A stretch of DNA of 64,000 nucleotides from Prochilodus magdalenae (lineage: Eukaryota; Chordata; Actinopteri; Characiformes; Prochilodontidae): contig JAMWET010003116.1 in the NCBI GenBank assembly GCA_024036415.1, positions 496,001 to 560,000 of the forward strand, written 5' to 3'. Positions 36,520-48,169 of the stretch are shown here, piece after piece. Position numbers and translations under genes: made by a program. Each line of letters opens with the position of its first letter. The first letter of the stretch is position 1. The notes under the pieces are model-generated. The model saw only the letters and a program-made list of their open reading frames with translations, was not told the DNA's origin and made no database searches.

Positions 36520-37400
36520 CAACGTAGTGCTCCCACCAGCTTCTTCTTAAAGCTGTAGAGGAAGATCCATAGTTGCTGGAGTGTGATGTGGTGCTGTAAA
36601 GTGTATCACAGTTCTGGTGAGAGGTCTCGTACATGCTCCTCCAAAGCTACACAGCTCTATAGCAGAGTTTCCAGGCTTGGAATGGGAATGACAGATACAC
36701 TTTCTGTTATCAGTCGGAGTCCCATCAGAATGACTCTAAAGCTGCTCTATTCTGTCTTTTGTATCATGATTAGAAGCCAATACACAGACAGGTTCCACTG
36801 AGTGAGACAGGGTCGCCCACCGTCTGCTTCCCTTGTTCTACCTGTGTGCTGAACAGGTGATGGGAGTAGCAGGATGATGAACAAGGAATCCAGAATAATC
36901 AGTAACCTTCAGTATGTGGGTGACGAGATTCACAGCAGAAAGATCTGAAGGGCTTGATAAAAAGAGTTAAAGAACAGAGAGTGGAGATGGGACTTCAGCG
37001 CAGTGTGACATGTTTTGAAGATGTTATGACAGCAGGAAACACCCCTGACGTTATCGCTGCTGGTGAAGATGTAGAAGGTGTGGACAGCTGTTACTCACTC
37101 GGGATGAGCTATTAATAACAGAATACAGTAGTCAAGAAATACGCCATAGATTGACACTCAGCAGAACATCTACAAACAAAGATCCTAATTGTCTAGGCTG
37201 TGGCCCTTTATGGTTCTAAAAGCTGGACAGGATGAATAGTGTTGCTATTGATCTTGAGTTGTGAAGACTTGGATGGCACAGACAACAAACAAATAGATCC
37301 TGATTCAAATCCAGCCTCACTGCTTACTCAAAGCCTGGATACTCTTATTTCGGACATGATCTGAGAAGAACAGGTCCCTGGTAAAAACAGGTGAGTTTGG
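36520..37400 (+). pseudogene. Heavily decayed LINE (endonuclease/reverse-transcriptase type)
   Basis: Fragments in several frames follow the order of a reverse transcriptase: a GACAGGGTCGCCC phrase (RQG-like) with LFYLCAEQVMG, ISNLQYVGDEI at the place of the catalytic YADD (here YVGD), VALYGSKSWTG (usual form LYGCESWT), then TTNK and IQP in the terminal segment. This order is typical of L1/RTE-like elements. Stops and shifts interrupt every frame. A related upstream block is at 58215-58445. Confidence 0.6.
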
Positions 37401-37626
37401 AAAACATTCAAAGGACAATCAAAAGCTTGTAAACTCAAACATAAGAGATGAACCATCTATATCTACATAGTCACCTGGAGCTGGAACAATGTGGTTGCTA
37501 GGGTGTTCATGTCTGGTTCCTTCTGTACATTTACCTGCTTGGTTTTTTCAGCTGAGGCCACTCAGTCGTATTCAGAGTAGGAAGTTTAGGGACATTTTGG
37601 CACACAGAGGAGGTTGTCTTCAACCA

Positions 37627-37650
37627 TCACACACACACACACACACACAC
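37627..37650. repeat. AC dinucleotide microsatellite
   Basis: About 12 CA units followed by TAGTGAACACACACACTACA. Confidence 0.9.
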
Positions 37651-37963
37651 TAGTGAACACACACACTACAGGGCAGCGTGTGTCCAGGACTCTTCATCTA
37701 CACGTTCTGTTATTAGTTCACACTCTTAATTTCATCCACAAGCTTCTTTAAGACCTACAGTATCAGTTTTAAGGCAGCCAGGTTACTAACTCTAAATGAT
37801 TGTTCCCAGTGTGAGCACGTCCTGCTGTACAGCTTATATAGAAATACTAAAAGCTGAAATATAATTTCCTTACTGAGACTGAATAGAGACTCCTGAGAAA
37901 ATTTAATTATTAAAGCAGGAGATGGACCTTAATGGAGAGGCAGAGTGACAGAGGAGGAGAACA

Positions 37964-38101
<138 letters not shown>

Positions 38102-38699
38102 AAAGAGAAAATTGGTGAGAAGTTTCACTCTGCTTCCCTCCCGGAGCCACTCGTAAAGAAACGGAGTGACTTGCGGTGAAGAATGTCCTAATGCATATTG
38201 CAAATGGTTTGAGCTAATCATATGAATCAATGTGCCATATGAAATTCAACTCCACTGAAAATGATGACCTCCTGCACAGACTCTGGTTCTGCCTCAGTTT
38301 GAGCCATAACAGATTCCTGCATCTGATTTCTTTGTATAATTTTCACTTTAAATAAATGTGTGATGTGAATAAACGGTGGGTCAGGATGGTCCTGTATTCG
38401 TGGGGGAAGCTGGAGAGCAGTGAATACGACCAGATTAGACTTTTTTTTTTAATGAGTTAGTTACGAAAGTGAACAAGTTTTAAATCAACAGTAGTCGAAA
38501 CCAGAGTAGCAAACACAGGAAAGAAATGCTCAGAGATGCAAGAGAAGGTTGGCAAAACTTTGCAACAGGGCCAGGCGTGTGGAAGGGCTGCTGGAGCCAA
38601 TGGGTGACAAGCTGGGGTGGAAGGCAGGAAGGACCCACTGATTGGACGAGCTGGGTACATGTTAATGTCGACTACATTTGAGCGAAATTCAGCTTAGGG

Positions 38700-39290
38700 A
38701 GCGGAGGAGCCGGGACAAGTACTTGACAAGTTCATAGATTTAGGCCACATCAGTATTTAGACCCTCTTTTTGCAAAGAATGTGGTCCTGGCTTGGGTCAG
38801 ATTTGGTGGATGCCTCCCTTTCTTAAGCTACAGACAGGAGAATTCTTTGTTTGTACTGTGTTGTGCGAACTGCTGGTAGTAACACACAATACGCTTCCAT
38901 ACAAGGGGAGAATCAGCTACTTCAGTTCACACTAGTCTTTGTCACGCCCAAAGTAGGAAGAGCTATCTTTTAGCCAATCAGTTAGGATCTGCTTTGGTGC
39001 CATTTTCCAGATAAATGGAACAAAAACGATTCACAGAAAGAGCAACGAGTCTTCCTAATCTAGGAGTAAGACGAAAGGAAAAGTCAGCAATCAACAGTAG
39101 TTGAAACCCAGTATGCTTGTGCAGTGGCATCCTTATGAGCCTGCAAAGGTACTTGGCAAACCTTAAACACAACGAGGGGGCTTGTGTTTTGTCCAGCTAG
39201 TAATGGTCGTGACAGCTGGATTCAGAGAGCTGGCTTTCCAGCTGAAGGACGAGTTACTTCATTTCGATGTAAGTCACTGAGCGAAGCTTC
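38700..39290 (-). repeat. Family X, copy 2: first unit of a tandem pair
   Basis: This unit starts with CTTGACAAGTTCATAGATTT at 38722, matched exactly 600 bp later. Both units contain GTCAGATTTGGTGGATGCC, CTTCCATACA, TTTTAGCCAATCA, ATCTGCTTTGG and GCTTGTGCAGTGGCAT. Between conserved blocks, this unit carries short stretches that do not align to unit 2 or to the 48-kb copy. Part of it (ATCAACAGTAGTTGAAACC) also resembles 38484-38503 just upstream. Confidence 0.8.
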
Positions 39291-39299
39291 CTGGGGGAG

Positions 39300-39890
39300 C
39301 GGAGGATATATGACATATATACTTGACAAGTTCATAGATTTAGGCCACATCAGTATTTAGACCCTCTTAAATCAAAGAATTGGTCAGTTGGGTCAGATTT
39401 GGTGGATGCCTTCCCTAGCACAATTCTGAGGAGAATTCCTTGTAGACTGGTATTTTAGCCACTGCTGGTATACCCGTATGTGCACTTCCATACACCTGCA
39501 GAATCAGCTACTTCCTTCACACTATGGTCTTTGGCACGCCCAAATGTAGTCACTCCTTTTAGCCAATCATTAACATCTGCTTTGGAGCCATTTTCCAAAC
39601 ATGGAACAAAACATTCACTGTCCAGTACGACCTCTTCCCAATCTAGGGATCCTATCACTCACATCCTGCAGGAATTTATAAACCCATTATGCTTGTGCAG
39701 TGGCATCTGAATGAGCCTGAAGGTACTTACACCTTAAACACACGAGGGGGCTTCTTTTTGTCCAGCTAGTGTTGGTCGTTGTTGCTGTTGGAGAGCTCAC
39801 TGTCCAGCATAAGGCAAAATTACTTCATTTTAATGTAAGTCAGTGTAATCAGGCTTCCTGCAAATTATATATATATGACATATATATTCA
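39300..39890 (-). repeat. Family X, copy 3: second unit of the tandem pair
   Basis: This unit aligns better than unit 1 to the copy at 48.2 kb (GCACAATTCTGAGGAGAATT, TTAACATCTGCTTTGGAGCC, GGATCCTATCACTCACA). It is bracketed by the similar phrases ATATATGACATATATAC near 39306 and ATATGACATATATATTC near 39871. Confidence 0.8.
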
Positions 39891-39899
39891 TCATGTCTT

Positions 39900-40420
39900 T
39901 GTATTTGTACTATTGCAATAAAGGCTGTCTCTCTCCTGTTTGCAACATCTAAATGGACAAGCTGACACCTGGGGACATGTTAACAGTCTGAAGTCAGATG
40001 GTCGAACAGTTACTGTGTCCATTTTTGGTGATTTACAGCGACCAGAGACCACTCCAGCCCGTCCAACCGGGCCCTTCGCTCGAGCACGTTTAACATCAGA
40101 CTGAAGGTTCCATTAGCTAGAACCATAAAACTTTTTGCAAACAAGCAACATTTTGGTTTAAAGTTTATTTGCAACTTTTTTAAGCTTAATGAAAACTTGC
40201 TTTAAACAGGCTCCAGTTTTCCTTTACTGCATCTGTAGATCTATGTTCATAAACCAGTCAAAACACTATACTTTCCTTTTACTATATTTTACTACAAAAG
40301 GACATAGTATTTGTATGAATTCAGAAAAAGAAAACAGAAAACACTTCAGTACAGAACATGAAAAAACTACTTTAGTACTGAAACTAATTACATTTACTTT
40401 GAAACTGTCCACCACTGGAA
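39900..40420. other. No recognised feature
   Basis: AT-rich sequence between two repeats, without similarity elsewhere in the window. Confidence 0.4.
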
Positions 40421-40424
40421 TCAA

Positions 40425-41545
40425 ACGACCCGAATGAAACTTGGTGGGTAGGTGTGACATTGTGAGACATGCTAATAATGCTTTACAGCATATCCTGTAC
40501 ATCTAAACTCCTGGACACTCCATTTTACTTAAATACCAATATATGCACATGTTTACTATGTTTATTCAGTCATTATCTGCAGATATCTGCACCCCTTGTA
40601 CATTTATGTATTACTATTGCTCTGCCTTATTATCTCTGTGAGGTTGACATATTTTTCTACGGGTCTGCAGTTGTATCTATATATTTTTCTTATTTCTTGT
40701 ATATATTTCTCGCCTCCATGTAAAGTGAGTTATTTATTCATAGTGAACTTTACTGTGTATAGTTTATAGTTATAACGTGCCTACTTAGGTTTCTAATCTA
40801 TCTTGAACTATCTAATGATTCAAGTTTCACGCTTGACCGCACATTGGGCATTATTGCTGCACCTGACTGACTCAACAGACAAAATTGCAGACATTCAGAG
40901 AGCAGTGATGTCCTCCATGAGTCATCCCGTTAGTGCAACACCACTGGCAGACAGCTGCACCATGCAGGACTACATGCACACAGACCATTACGACGACTTT
41001 CCTTAAAACCATCAGCGTAACCAAAGACTGCATTGATGTCGTGCCAGACCGTCATGGAGTGACTAGCAGTGAATAGCAGTTGGTCATCTTCAGTAAAAAG
41101 TCCCGCTTTAGTCTTGGAAACGGCATGGACGTGTGTGGAGGCATGATGATCAGCGCCAAGATGAATGGTTTGTTGACACATGCCACATGTCCAGAAGATC
41201 TGGTGCCACTTCACCTCCACCCCTACCACACCATCTGCAGGAACTGTGTGAGAATATTCAAGCTACATGGGATGGATTATCACAGGACACCATTAGGTAC
41301 CGCTACAACTCCATGCCGAGATGCCTGGCATGTTGGGTTAGCAAAAATGGCTGCCCAACACCATACTGAGAGACACTGCTTCTGTATGTGTAGCTCAATA
41401 AATATTGCCCATATCAGTCTAAATGTATCATCATTTATTGTGCTTTTATCTTCCTTCCCAATAGCCCTGCAGTCCCACACTTCCTTCTGGGTGCAGCTAT
41501 TACTTTCATGATAAGTGTATGTGATCCTAATGTTGTGGTTAATTT
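40425..41545 (+). mobile_element. Deleted mariner/Tc1-like family M, copy D (interrupted)
   Basis: The most complete member of the family. It has a 5' region (AACTTGGTGGGTAGGTGTGA), a break at 40477-40811, then CAAGTTTCACGCTTGACCGC, a transposase middle with AGTGATGTCCTCCATGAGTC, and a 3' part. The frame at 41133-41369 reads HHLQELCENIQATWDGLSQD and NSMPRCLACWVSKNGCPTPY, the C-terminal end typical of this transposase group. About 90 codons expected between the first and last catalytic residues are missing. Confidence 0.8.
40477..40811. mobile_element. Insertion within family M copy D
   Basis: In other copies GACATGCTAATGATTCAAGT is continuous. Here it is split after CTAAT (40472-40476) and resumes with CTAAT (40812-40816), giving an apparent 5-bp target-site duplication around 335 bp. 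The AT-rich insert (CTTTACAGCATATCCTGTAC at its start) has the look of a LINE 3' tail or a solo non-coding element. Its class is not known. Confidence 0.6.
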
Positions 41546-41599
41546 TATTGTAAACTTGTGTGCTATTAAAGCTTATCTGGTGCGTCACTCTTATATGTT

Positions 41600-41915
41600 T
41601 ACCACCAGTTTAGGTACACCCCTCTAAATGGATGTAGCTGGTGACCTTAAAGACCCTACAGTCTTATATTTAACAGCTCCAACTAATGAGACTCTAAAAC
41701 AGTACATATCCTGATATACCACATGTACTCTTGATGTACCACAGTATTATATTTCTCCATATCTCCACCTCTAATATACATTTATTGGCGTAAAAAACTT
41801 TGCTCTCTTTTTTCTGCACAGCGTTCTCTAGTTCTCATTTCAGTTTAGTGGATATTCATGATGGACAGACCAATAGAATTGCTCCAAACCTGCTTAGAAA
41901 TAGCAAGTTTATATC
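41600..41915 (-). repeat. Interspersed repeat family Z, copy 2
   Basis: Reverse complement of 230-515. Shared phrases include TATTTCTCCATATCTCCACC, ATGGACAGACCAATAGAATT and TTTAGTGGATATTCATGATG. Confidence 0.6.
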
Positions 41916-42054
41916 AGCCTCCACTACTGCATCAGATCTGTTCCTTCAGTCCTGTCAGTGTCTTTCAGCTTCTTTCTTCCCCCCATTTAATCGTTTTCCA
42001 ACATTTTCCATTCCAGTAACTCTGCTACAGACAGCCTACTGGAACAATATCCCA

Positions 42055-42185
42055 TGTTACTTAAACAGGAATGGGTGGGGCAAAATTTCGCTAGGCAGAA
42101 CTGAGTGGGGCTTAACGTTGTTAGACTAAATAAGCAAGGCTATACTGTAGTAGGCAAAATGGATGTTAGCAAACATCTATAGGCT
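42055..42185. repeat. Degraded minisatellite related to the 29-bp family
   Basis: Phrases AATGGGTGGGGCAAAATTTC, GAGTGGGGCTTAACG and TGTAGTAGGCAAAATGG resemble the unit at 21.6 kb and the one at 63.4 kb. Only about four degenerate units remain, next to the left end of the Tc1 element. Confidence 0.45.
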
Positions 42186-42239
42186 AAATCCATGTGACCA
42201 AGCTGCTGTGCACTGAATAGGTGGTTGTATTGAGATGTA

Positions 42240-43861
42240 CAGTGGGGTGCGAAAGTTTGGGCAGCGTTGTTAATTTTCCTGATTTACCTTTATAAAGCAT
42301 TGATTGCTTGGATAAAAAAAATGCGTTAAATATATCATATAGGGGACAAACACAGTGATATTTGAGAAGTGAAATGAGGTTTATATGATTTACAGAAAGT
42401 GTGCAATAATTGGTTAAACAAAAGTAGGCAGGTGCATAAATTTGGGCACTTTTGTTATTTTATTGATTTCAAAACCTTTAGAACTAATTATTGGAACTCA
42501 AATTTGGTTTGGTAAGTTCAGTGACCCTTGACCTCCATACACAGGTGACTCAAATCATGAGAAAGGGGGGGCAATTGTAAGTTTTTCTCCTCTTTGCATC
42601 TTCTCTGAAGAGTCACAGCATGGGAGCCTCAAAACAATTTTTAAATGAGCTGAAAACAAAGATTGTTCGCCGTCATGGTTTAGGGTAAGGATACAGAAAG
42701 CTATCTCAGAGATTTCAGCTTTCAGTCTCCACTGTGAGAAACATTGTGAAAAAATGGAAGACCACAGGCTCAGTTCAAGTCAAGCCTCGAAGTGGCAGAC
42801 CAAGAAAAAACTCAAATAAACAGAAGCGAAGGATGTTGAGAACAGTCAGAATCAACCCACAGACCAGCACCAAAGACCTACAACATGATCTTGCTGCTGA
42901 TGGAGTCACTGTGCATCGTTCAACTATTCGGCGCACTTTACACAAGGAGATGCTGTATGGGAGAGTGATGCAGAGGAAGCTTTTTCTCTGCCCACATCAC
43001 AAACAGAGCCTCTTGAGGTATGCTAAAGCACATTTGGACAAGCCAGCTTCATTTTGGAATAAGGTGCTGTGGACTGATGAAACTAAAATAGAGTTATTTG
43101 GGCATAACAAGGGCCGTTATGCATGGAGGAAAAAGAACACAGCACTCCAAGAAAAACACCTGCTACCTACAGTAAAATTCTGTGGTGGTTCCATCATGCT
43201 GTGGGGCCGTGTGGCCAGTACAGGGACTGGGAATCTTGTTAAAGTTGAGGGACGCATGGATTCCAATCAATATCAGCAGATTCTGGAGACCAATGTCCAG
43301 GAATCAGTAACGAAGCTGAAGCTGCGCTGGGGCTGGATCTTCCAATAAGACAACGACCCTAAACACTGCTCAAAATGCATCTACTAATGCATTCATGCAG
43401 AGGAACAAGTACAGCGTTCTGGAATGGCCATCTTAGTCCTCAGACCTGAATATTATTGAAAATCTGTGGTGTCACTTAAAGAGAGCTGTCCATGCTCAGA
43501 AACCATCAAACCTGAATGAACTAGAGATGTTTTGTAAAGAAAAATGGTCTAAAATACCTTCAGCCACAATGCAGACTCTCATTAGAAGATATAGGAAGCG
43601 TTTAGAGGCTGGTATTTCTGCGAAAGGAGGATCTACTAAATATTTTTTTTGGTGCCCAAATTTATGCACCTGTCTAATTTTGTTTAAACAATTATTGCAC
43701 ACTTTCTGTAAATCATATAAACTTCATTTCACTTCTCAAATATCACTGTGTTTGTCCACTATATGATATATTTAACTGAAATTTTTTATCCAAACAATCA
43801 ATGCTTTATAAAGGTAAATCAGGAAACTTAACAACGCTGCCCAAACTTTAGCACCCCACTG
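42240..43861 (+). mobile_element. Nearly complete Tc1-type transposon (1,622 bp) with long inverted repeats
   Basis: The element is bounded by TA at 42238-42239 and 43862-43863. It starts CAGTGGGGTGCGAAAGTTTG and ends with the reverse complement CAAACTTTAGCACCCCACTG. The terminal inverted repeats extend about 210 bp (42240-42455 and 43650-43861) with only scattered mismatches. Each carries an inner direct repeat (CAGGTGCATAAATTTGGGCA) resembling the outer end, the IR/DR design of Sleeping Beauty-type elements. It encloses one transposase gene, now broken. Confidence 0.95.
42620..43645 (+). pseudogene. Tc1-type transposase, inactivated
   Basis: The ATG at 42620 opens MGASKQFLNELKTKIVRRHG, but TAA at 42686 stops it early. 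The same frame resumes through the paired helix-turn-helix region (SVSTVRNIVKKWKTTGSVQV, GRPRK hook, STIRRTLHKEMLYGRV) and the first catalytic Asp (VLWTDETKIELFG) up to TAA at 43346, which replaces a Gln codon just before DND, the second catalytic Asp. Downstream, after a frame change and a TAG, the conserved end appears (DLNIIENLWCHLKRAVHAQK with the last acidic residue, then ISAKGGSTKYF). So it has three stops and at least one shift, and no active enzyme is expected. Confidence 0.93.
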
Positions 43862-43869
43862 TATGTTCA

Positions 43870-44640
43870 TGGCTGTGACATCACAGCCACCATGGTCAGC
43901 CTATATGGATGGTTAAAGTATACTTTAACTCCATATTATATCAAACAAAAAACAATTTTTTGGTTTGGGTTTTTTCAATGCCGTGGGCTCTTTAAGAGCT
44001 GGAGGAGGACACCTGGTTGGTGTCTTGGAGCTTTGAATGGTCCAAAAAAAGACACACTCAACTTTTTCTCCGCCTCCTGCTTCCCTCCTCCCACTGAGAT
44101 GAATTAGCCTCCTTACACAAAGCCTGCCTGCTCTGATCTGAGCTCTGTTTACTCAGTCTGACAGGCAAATACGGCAAATTCCCCATGCTGCTGAGAAATG
44201 CCACAGTCTGCTTCACAGGGGAAGTACAGGGAGAACATCTAGGTTCCTCAGACGCCATATCTAGAAAGGGGTGGGGGGGAGCAGAGCTTGACGTGGCCGT
44301 GTTGCAAATAGGAGTTTATGTAATCAGCTGTGTGACTCATCTCCAGTCCTTTCCAGTAATTCTAAACCGAATGGTGCGACAGAGGAAAAGTGATTTGTCA
44401 GTGGGGCTAGTTATAATTTTAGAGGGCTAAAAACAGACCGTGACATACAGCAGCATTATAAGTCTGCGAGATAGCGTTTTCATTCTCCCTACAGTTGTGT
44501 TCGTGGTTAAAGAGCATTAAAGAGCATAAATCGACTTGGAAGGTCTGCATCGTCAGAGTGCATTCGCTTGCCTGATTAACAAGACCATCCGTTTTCAAGC
44601 CTATGCTGGATATAGACGTGGTGGTTGGGTCTCAGACTGT
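43870..44640. other. No recognised feature
   Basis: Intergenic sequence right of the Tc1 element. Open frames of up to about 80 codons occur on both strands without family resemblance. Confidence 0.4.
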
Positions 44641-44689
44641 AAATATCTGGAACATTAAAGAACTGGCTCTCTGCAGCACTAAGACACTC

Positions 44690-44920
44690 AGTGGTACAGC
44701 TAACATGGTTGGTGTGACTCAGCGCTTAACACCACTATCCACCAGAGAGCTAGCACCCCTTTTGGGAGATTGGGGGTTCAATTCCCAGTCTCCGTTGCAA
44801 ATGCTGAGCTACACCAATAAGAGTCCTTGGGCAAGACTCTTAACACTGCACTGGCCTACTTGTAAAACAAATGACCTTGTAAGTAATTCTGGATAAGAGC
44901 ATCAGTTAAATGTGACAGCA
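44690..44920 (+). mobile_element. tRNA-derived SINE
   Basis: A tRNA-like head has a box-B match (GGGTTCAATTCCC, near 44773). The tail has GTCCTTGGGCAAGACTCTTA, CTACTTGTAAAACAAATGAC and TCTGGATAAGAGCATCAGTT, the well-known end of a widespread fish SINE. It is diverged from a typical consensus (for example GCATCAGTTAAATG for GCGTCTGCTAAATG), so it is old. Confidence 0.75.
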
Positions 44921-44929
44921 CAGTGCTAG

Positions 44930-45890
44930 TCAAGAAATTATTGGGAAAAACAATATGCTCATAAACTGGGACTTATTTACAGCATAATACTCGTAACGGA
45001 GCTCTCGTCCGTTCCATGGAGAGAGCATTTATAATGCATAATGTGGGAACAAAACAGACAACCTCCATAGTTTTAAAAGACTCTTTTTATTCATACCCAT
45101 ATTGGCGCCGGTCAAACACACCACAAACACACATTTTTGAAAAAATACAAACAACGGCAATTATCTTGCATTCTATTCAGGGTGACCAACGGCTGGTGTA
45201 TAGGATTACGGTATTTTTAAACATTATCTATGCATATTTATCCGAAATAACCGTGCTCATATGTGTTTAAAGGCGTTTGACTTTGCCAGAGGTCTGCTGG
45301 GATATGTAGTCTGGAGGTTGCATCACACTTGGGTTGTTCCATTTATCATGTTAAACCAGGGGGGCAGGTTTTATGGTTTCTTTTGCCAGGTTAAGTATGA
45401 ATGTTTCCTAGGGCTGTGCTTGAAAGCATATTGGATATGTCTGTATCCACTTGTTGACTTGTTTTTTTCCCCTTTTCTTTTAGTTTTGGTGTTTTTTTTC
45501 TGTTTGATTACTTTATTAGGGGGTTTTAATTACAGTGCACTTGGCATCTTGCCAAAATAAACCACCTTATGTACTTCCAGTTTTCTGTAGTTTTTCCAAT
45601 CACCACTCAGCTATCCTGCAACAATACTTATTGATGAAAATTGCGATTGGAAATATTCAACCCCATCCCCCAAGTAAGTAAGAATTTAAGGACCTTCCTG
45701 CAGAGCTAGATTTAGCTTTAAGTGAAGTCTTCATCAGTTTGATGATACAGCAGATAACCACAGAAACCCTACTGCTACTCGGCAAGCCCTAAAGTTGGGG
45801 TAAAACATGATTAGCCTACTGGGAACACAATAACCACCCTTAATTTGCTTCATCTGAGATACTCTATATAAACACCCCCCAGAGATGTGT
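44930..45890. other. No recognised gene
   Basis: There are GC-richer patches near 45100 and 45280-45330, with T-rich sequence near 45460-45510. No repeat or coding family is identified. Confidence 0.35.
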
Positions 45891-45899
45891 TCAATATGT

Positions 45900-46190
45900 G
45901 TTGCAACACTGGTGAGGACTGAAAAGCTGTCACCAAAGCCAAGAGAGTAATTCCTATTTCATTCCTAGAGACCTTGAACATTCCTAATAACAGTATTGGG
46001 AGCGTCGTCTGGAAGTTCAAACCTGTCTGTTTGTAAGAAGGCCGTAATTTGGTCCAGAGGCCATCTCACCCAGACAATAAAGGTAAACCACTGCATTACT
46101 ACAACCAGAGGCACCACTTGCCAGTCAGGCGACTGCGTATTGCTCTATTCCTGTGAGGGGTCCCTGAAGGCTAACAGACTTTAAACTACA
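45900..46190 (+). mobile_element. Possible Tc1-type N-terminal transposase remnant
   Basis: A short frame reads LNIPNNSIGSVVWKFKPVC, similar to the IPxSTVGxVIRKFK region of the first helix-turn-helix in Tc1 transposases. The rest is unreadable. It is a weak but specific-looking match. Confidence 0.4.
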
Positions 46191-46699
46191 GCAGTGGCAA
46201 TGTGCGGTAGGTGAGATCAGACTTCTCTGGAGGCTGCCAGAGCATCCAAATATTTAAAACTGTGTGGGTTTTGTGGGGGCACACACATCAGCACTGCCAG
46301 CACGTGTCGCCGAATTCCACACTTAGCTACTCTGAGCACTGTCGCATTCAACAGCGCTACAGCATGCACATACTCAGTAGAGAGTAGAAATCAACCTTAA
46401 CTCGGCATTTATCTTGCTGCCCCTATTCTATAGTACCACTCTACTGTGAAGCAACAACACTGCACGGTGTAACCCAGGTTAGAAAAGAAGCTATTGGAGG
46501 TTAAAACAAGCTAATCAAATATAACTGTAACAGAGAAGAAACATAGTAGACCTAATAATTAATTTAGAAAGCGACAGTAGACTAAAACATGATTCATTTT
46601 AAATAAAGACAAACACATTATTTTATTGTTTTATTGAAAGCAGCATATACTTTAGTTGTTTGATTGTAATTGGCTTGCAAGACTAGACATTTGATCAGT

Positions 46700-47990
46700 C
46701 AATGAACTTGCAAGGTACACGCAGGTGCAGTAGGTGGTTTGCGGCAATTTTCTCTCTTTTCCCCTTGTAGACGGTGTGAGCGCACGTAGTTTGGAGTTGT
46801 CCGACTAGAGCTTGGAATAAAACAGAAATGAAGTTAGTAAAAGTGCAGTAGAACAATAGATATACCCTTTTCAAGTATAGTTACGTACCGTGAGCTGAAA
46901 GTGAAGGTTCTTCACCGTCTGTACCTTGAGAATGCCCCATGAATTTCCCTGCATCGGTAAGAGATGAGTGTAGGCTAATGCTAGTTATAGTTAGCCGGAA
47001 TGCTAACCGTTTAATGGGAAATCCCCTTTACTTATGCCTATACTGTTAGCCATACTTAGCGATCTAAAATGCTTATATTTTGGGTAAATATTAAAGTATT
47101 TCCTTGTTAGTGAGTGATTGAACATGTTCATGATCGGTTTAGTTCATGTTTTATGTCACGTTCTGCGGGTTTTATCAAGGATGTTTGGTGCAAAATGTGA
47201 AGCATTCTAGGCGAAGCCTAGCCATTTTAGCCACAGGCTGTAGCCTCGTAATGGTTAACCCTTGGAATGCCAAAGTGTTCATTGTATGCTTTATTTCCAT
47301 TTTAAGCTCTTTAATGTGGATAAAAGATATTTACCGATGTTACAGAATTTAGTAGATGATAAAATAAACCTATGTTAAACCAGGTTATGAGTTTAACTGT
47401 ACATTTTGATCTTATGTGCTGTAGGTCAGGTGTTTTGTGTGTGTAAGAGAGAACAGGGACATTGAACAACGCGTTCAGGTTGGATCCATTGGATGGCGAG
47501 CCAAGCCCAGACTCTTGAACCTGAAGCTTTTCTGCATACAGCTAATTGAACCCATTGACTCCAAGACTCATTCACCACTTGCACTGAGTCACTTCGCAGT
47601 GTGGTAGGATAAAACTTGCATCTCCACAGTTGCAAGGCTCTACACTTGCTCAACCCTGCTGAGTCCCTTGGACATGGACAGTGGTTCACTGAATTGTGAA
47701 CTGTGATCACTTCATTTGATTTCCCTACCTTTAACATGTTGTAATATTTGTTTTATTTTCAATTACCTGGGTAATTTTTGCATGTCTAACACAACCAATT
47801 ATTTCCTGTCTGTATTAAATGGAAGTGTTCTTTTCCCCTTCCAAACATACCTCTCTTAGTTCAGCGTGGTCTCTTACTTATTTGGTCGCCCTGGCTCTGT
47901 AGTCGAGTCTAATATCTTTCTGATTGGCCCAACTGGGAAGTATTTTCCCATACTTACTAGACAGTGAACCTAACTACTAGAACTGTACCC
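46700..47990 (+). mobile_element. Possible LTR-retroelement remnant (solo LTR?)
   Basis: Near 47870-47940, TCTTACTTATTTGGTCGCCC, a CTGTAGTCGAGTCTAATA phrase and TTGGCCCAACTGGGAA resemble the 3' end of an LTR followed by a tRNA primer-binding site. No gag or pol frame follows and no second LTR copy is in the window. Boundaries are guesses and the call is speculative. Confidence 0.2.
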
Positions 47991-48169
47991 TTAATAGGGG
48001 TTACAACTGTATGGTGTGTGGCATAATTTAAGGGTGCCCTCCTAACTGTTTCTTTAGCAGGGCATATGTTTCAAAGCTGTGTTTTTTTCTCATCTAGTGT
48101 TATTTAATAATTGAGCTTTTTATTGTACTTTGTTTGGGTCAGATATATAAACTCTCTGGACAAACAAAA

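Noticed and set aside
43496..43766. Separate small genes in the right part of the Tc1 element
   Set aside because: They are the C-terminal transposase segment in a shifted frame and its complement.
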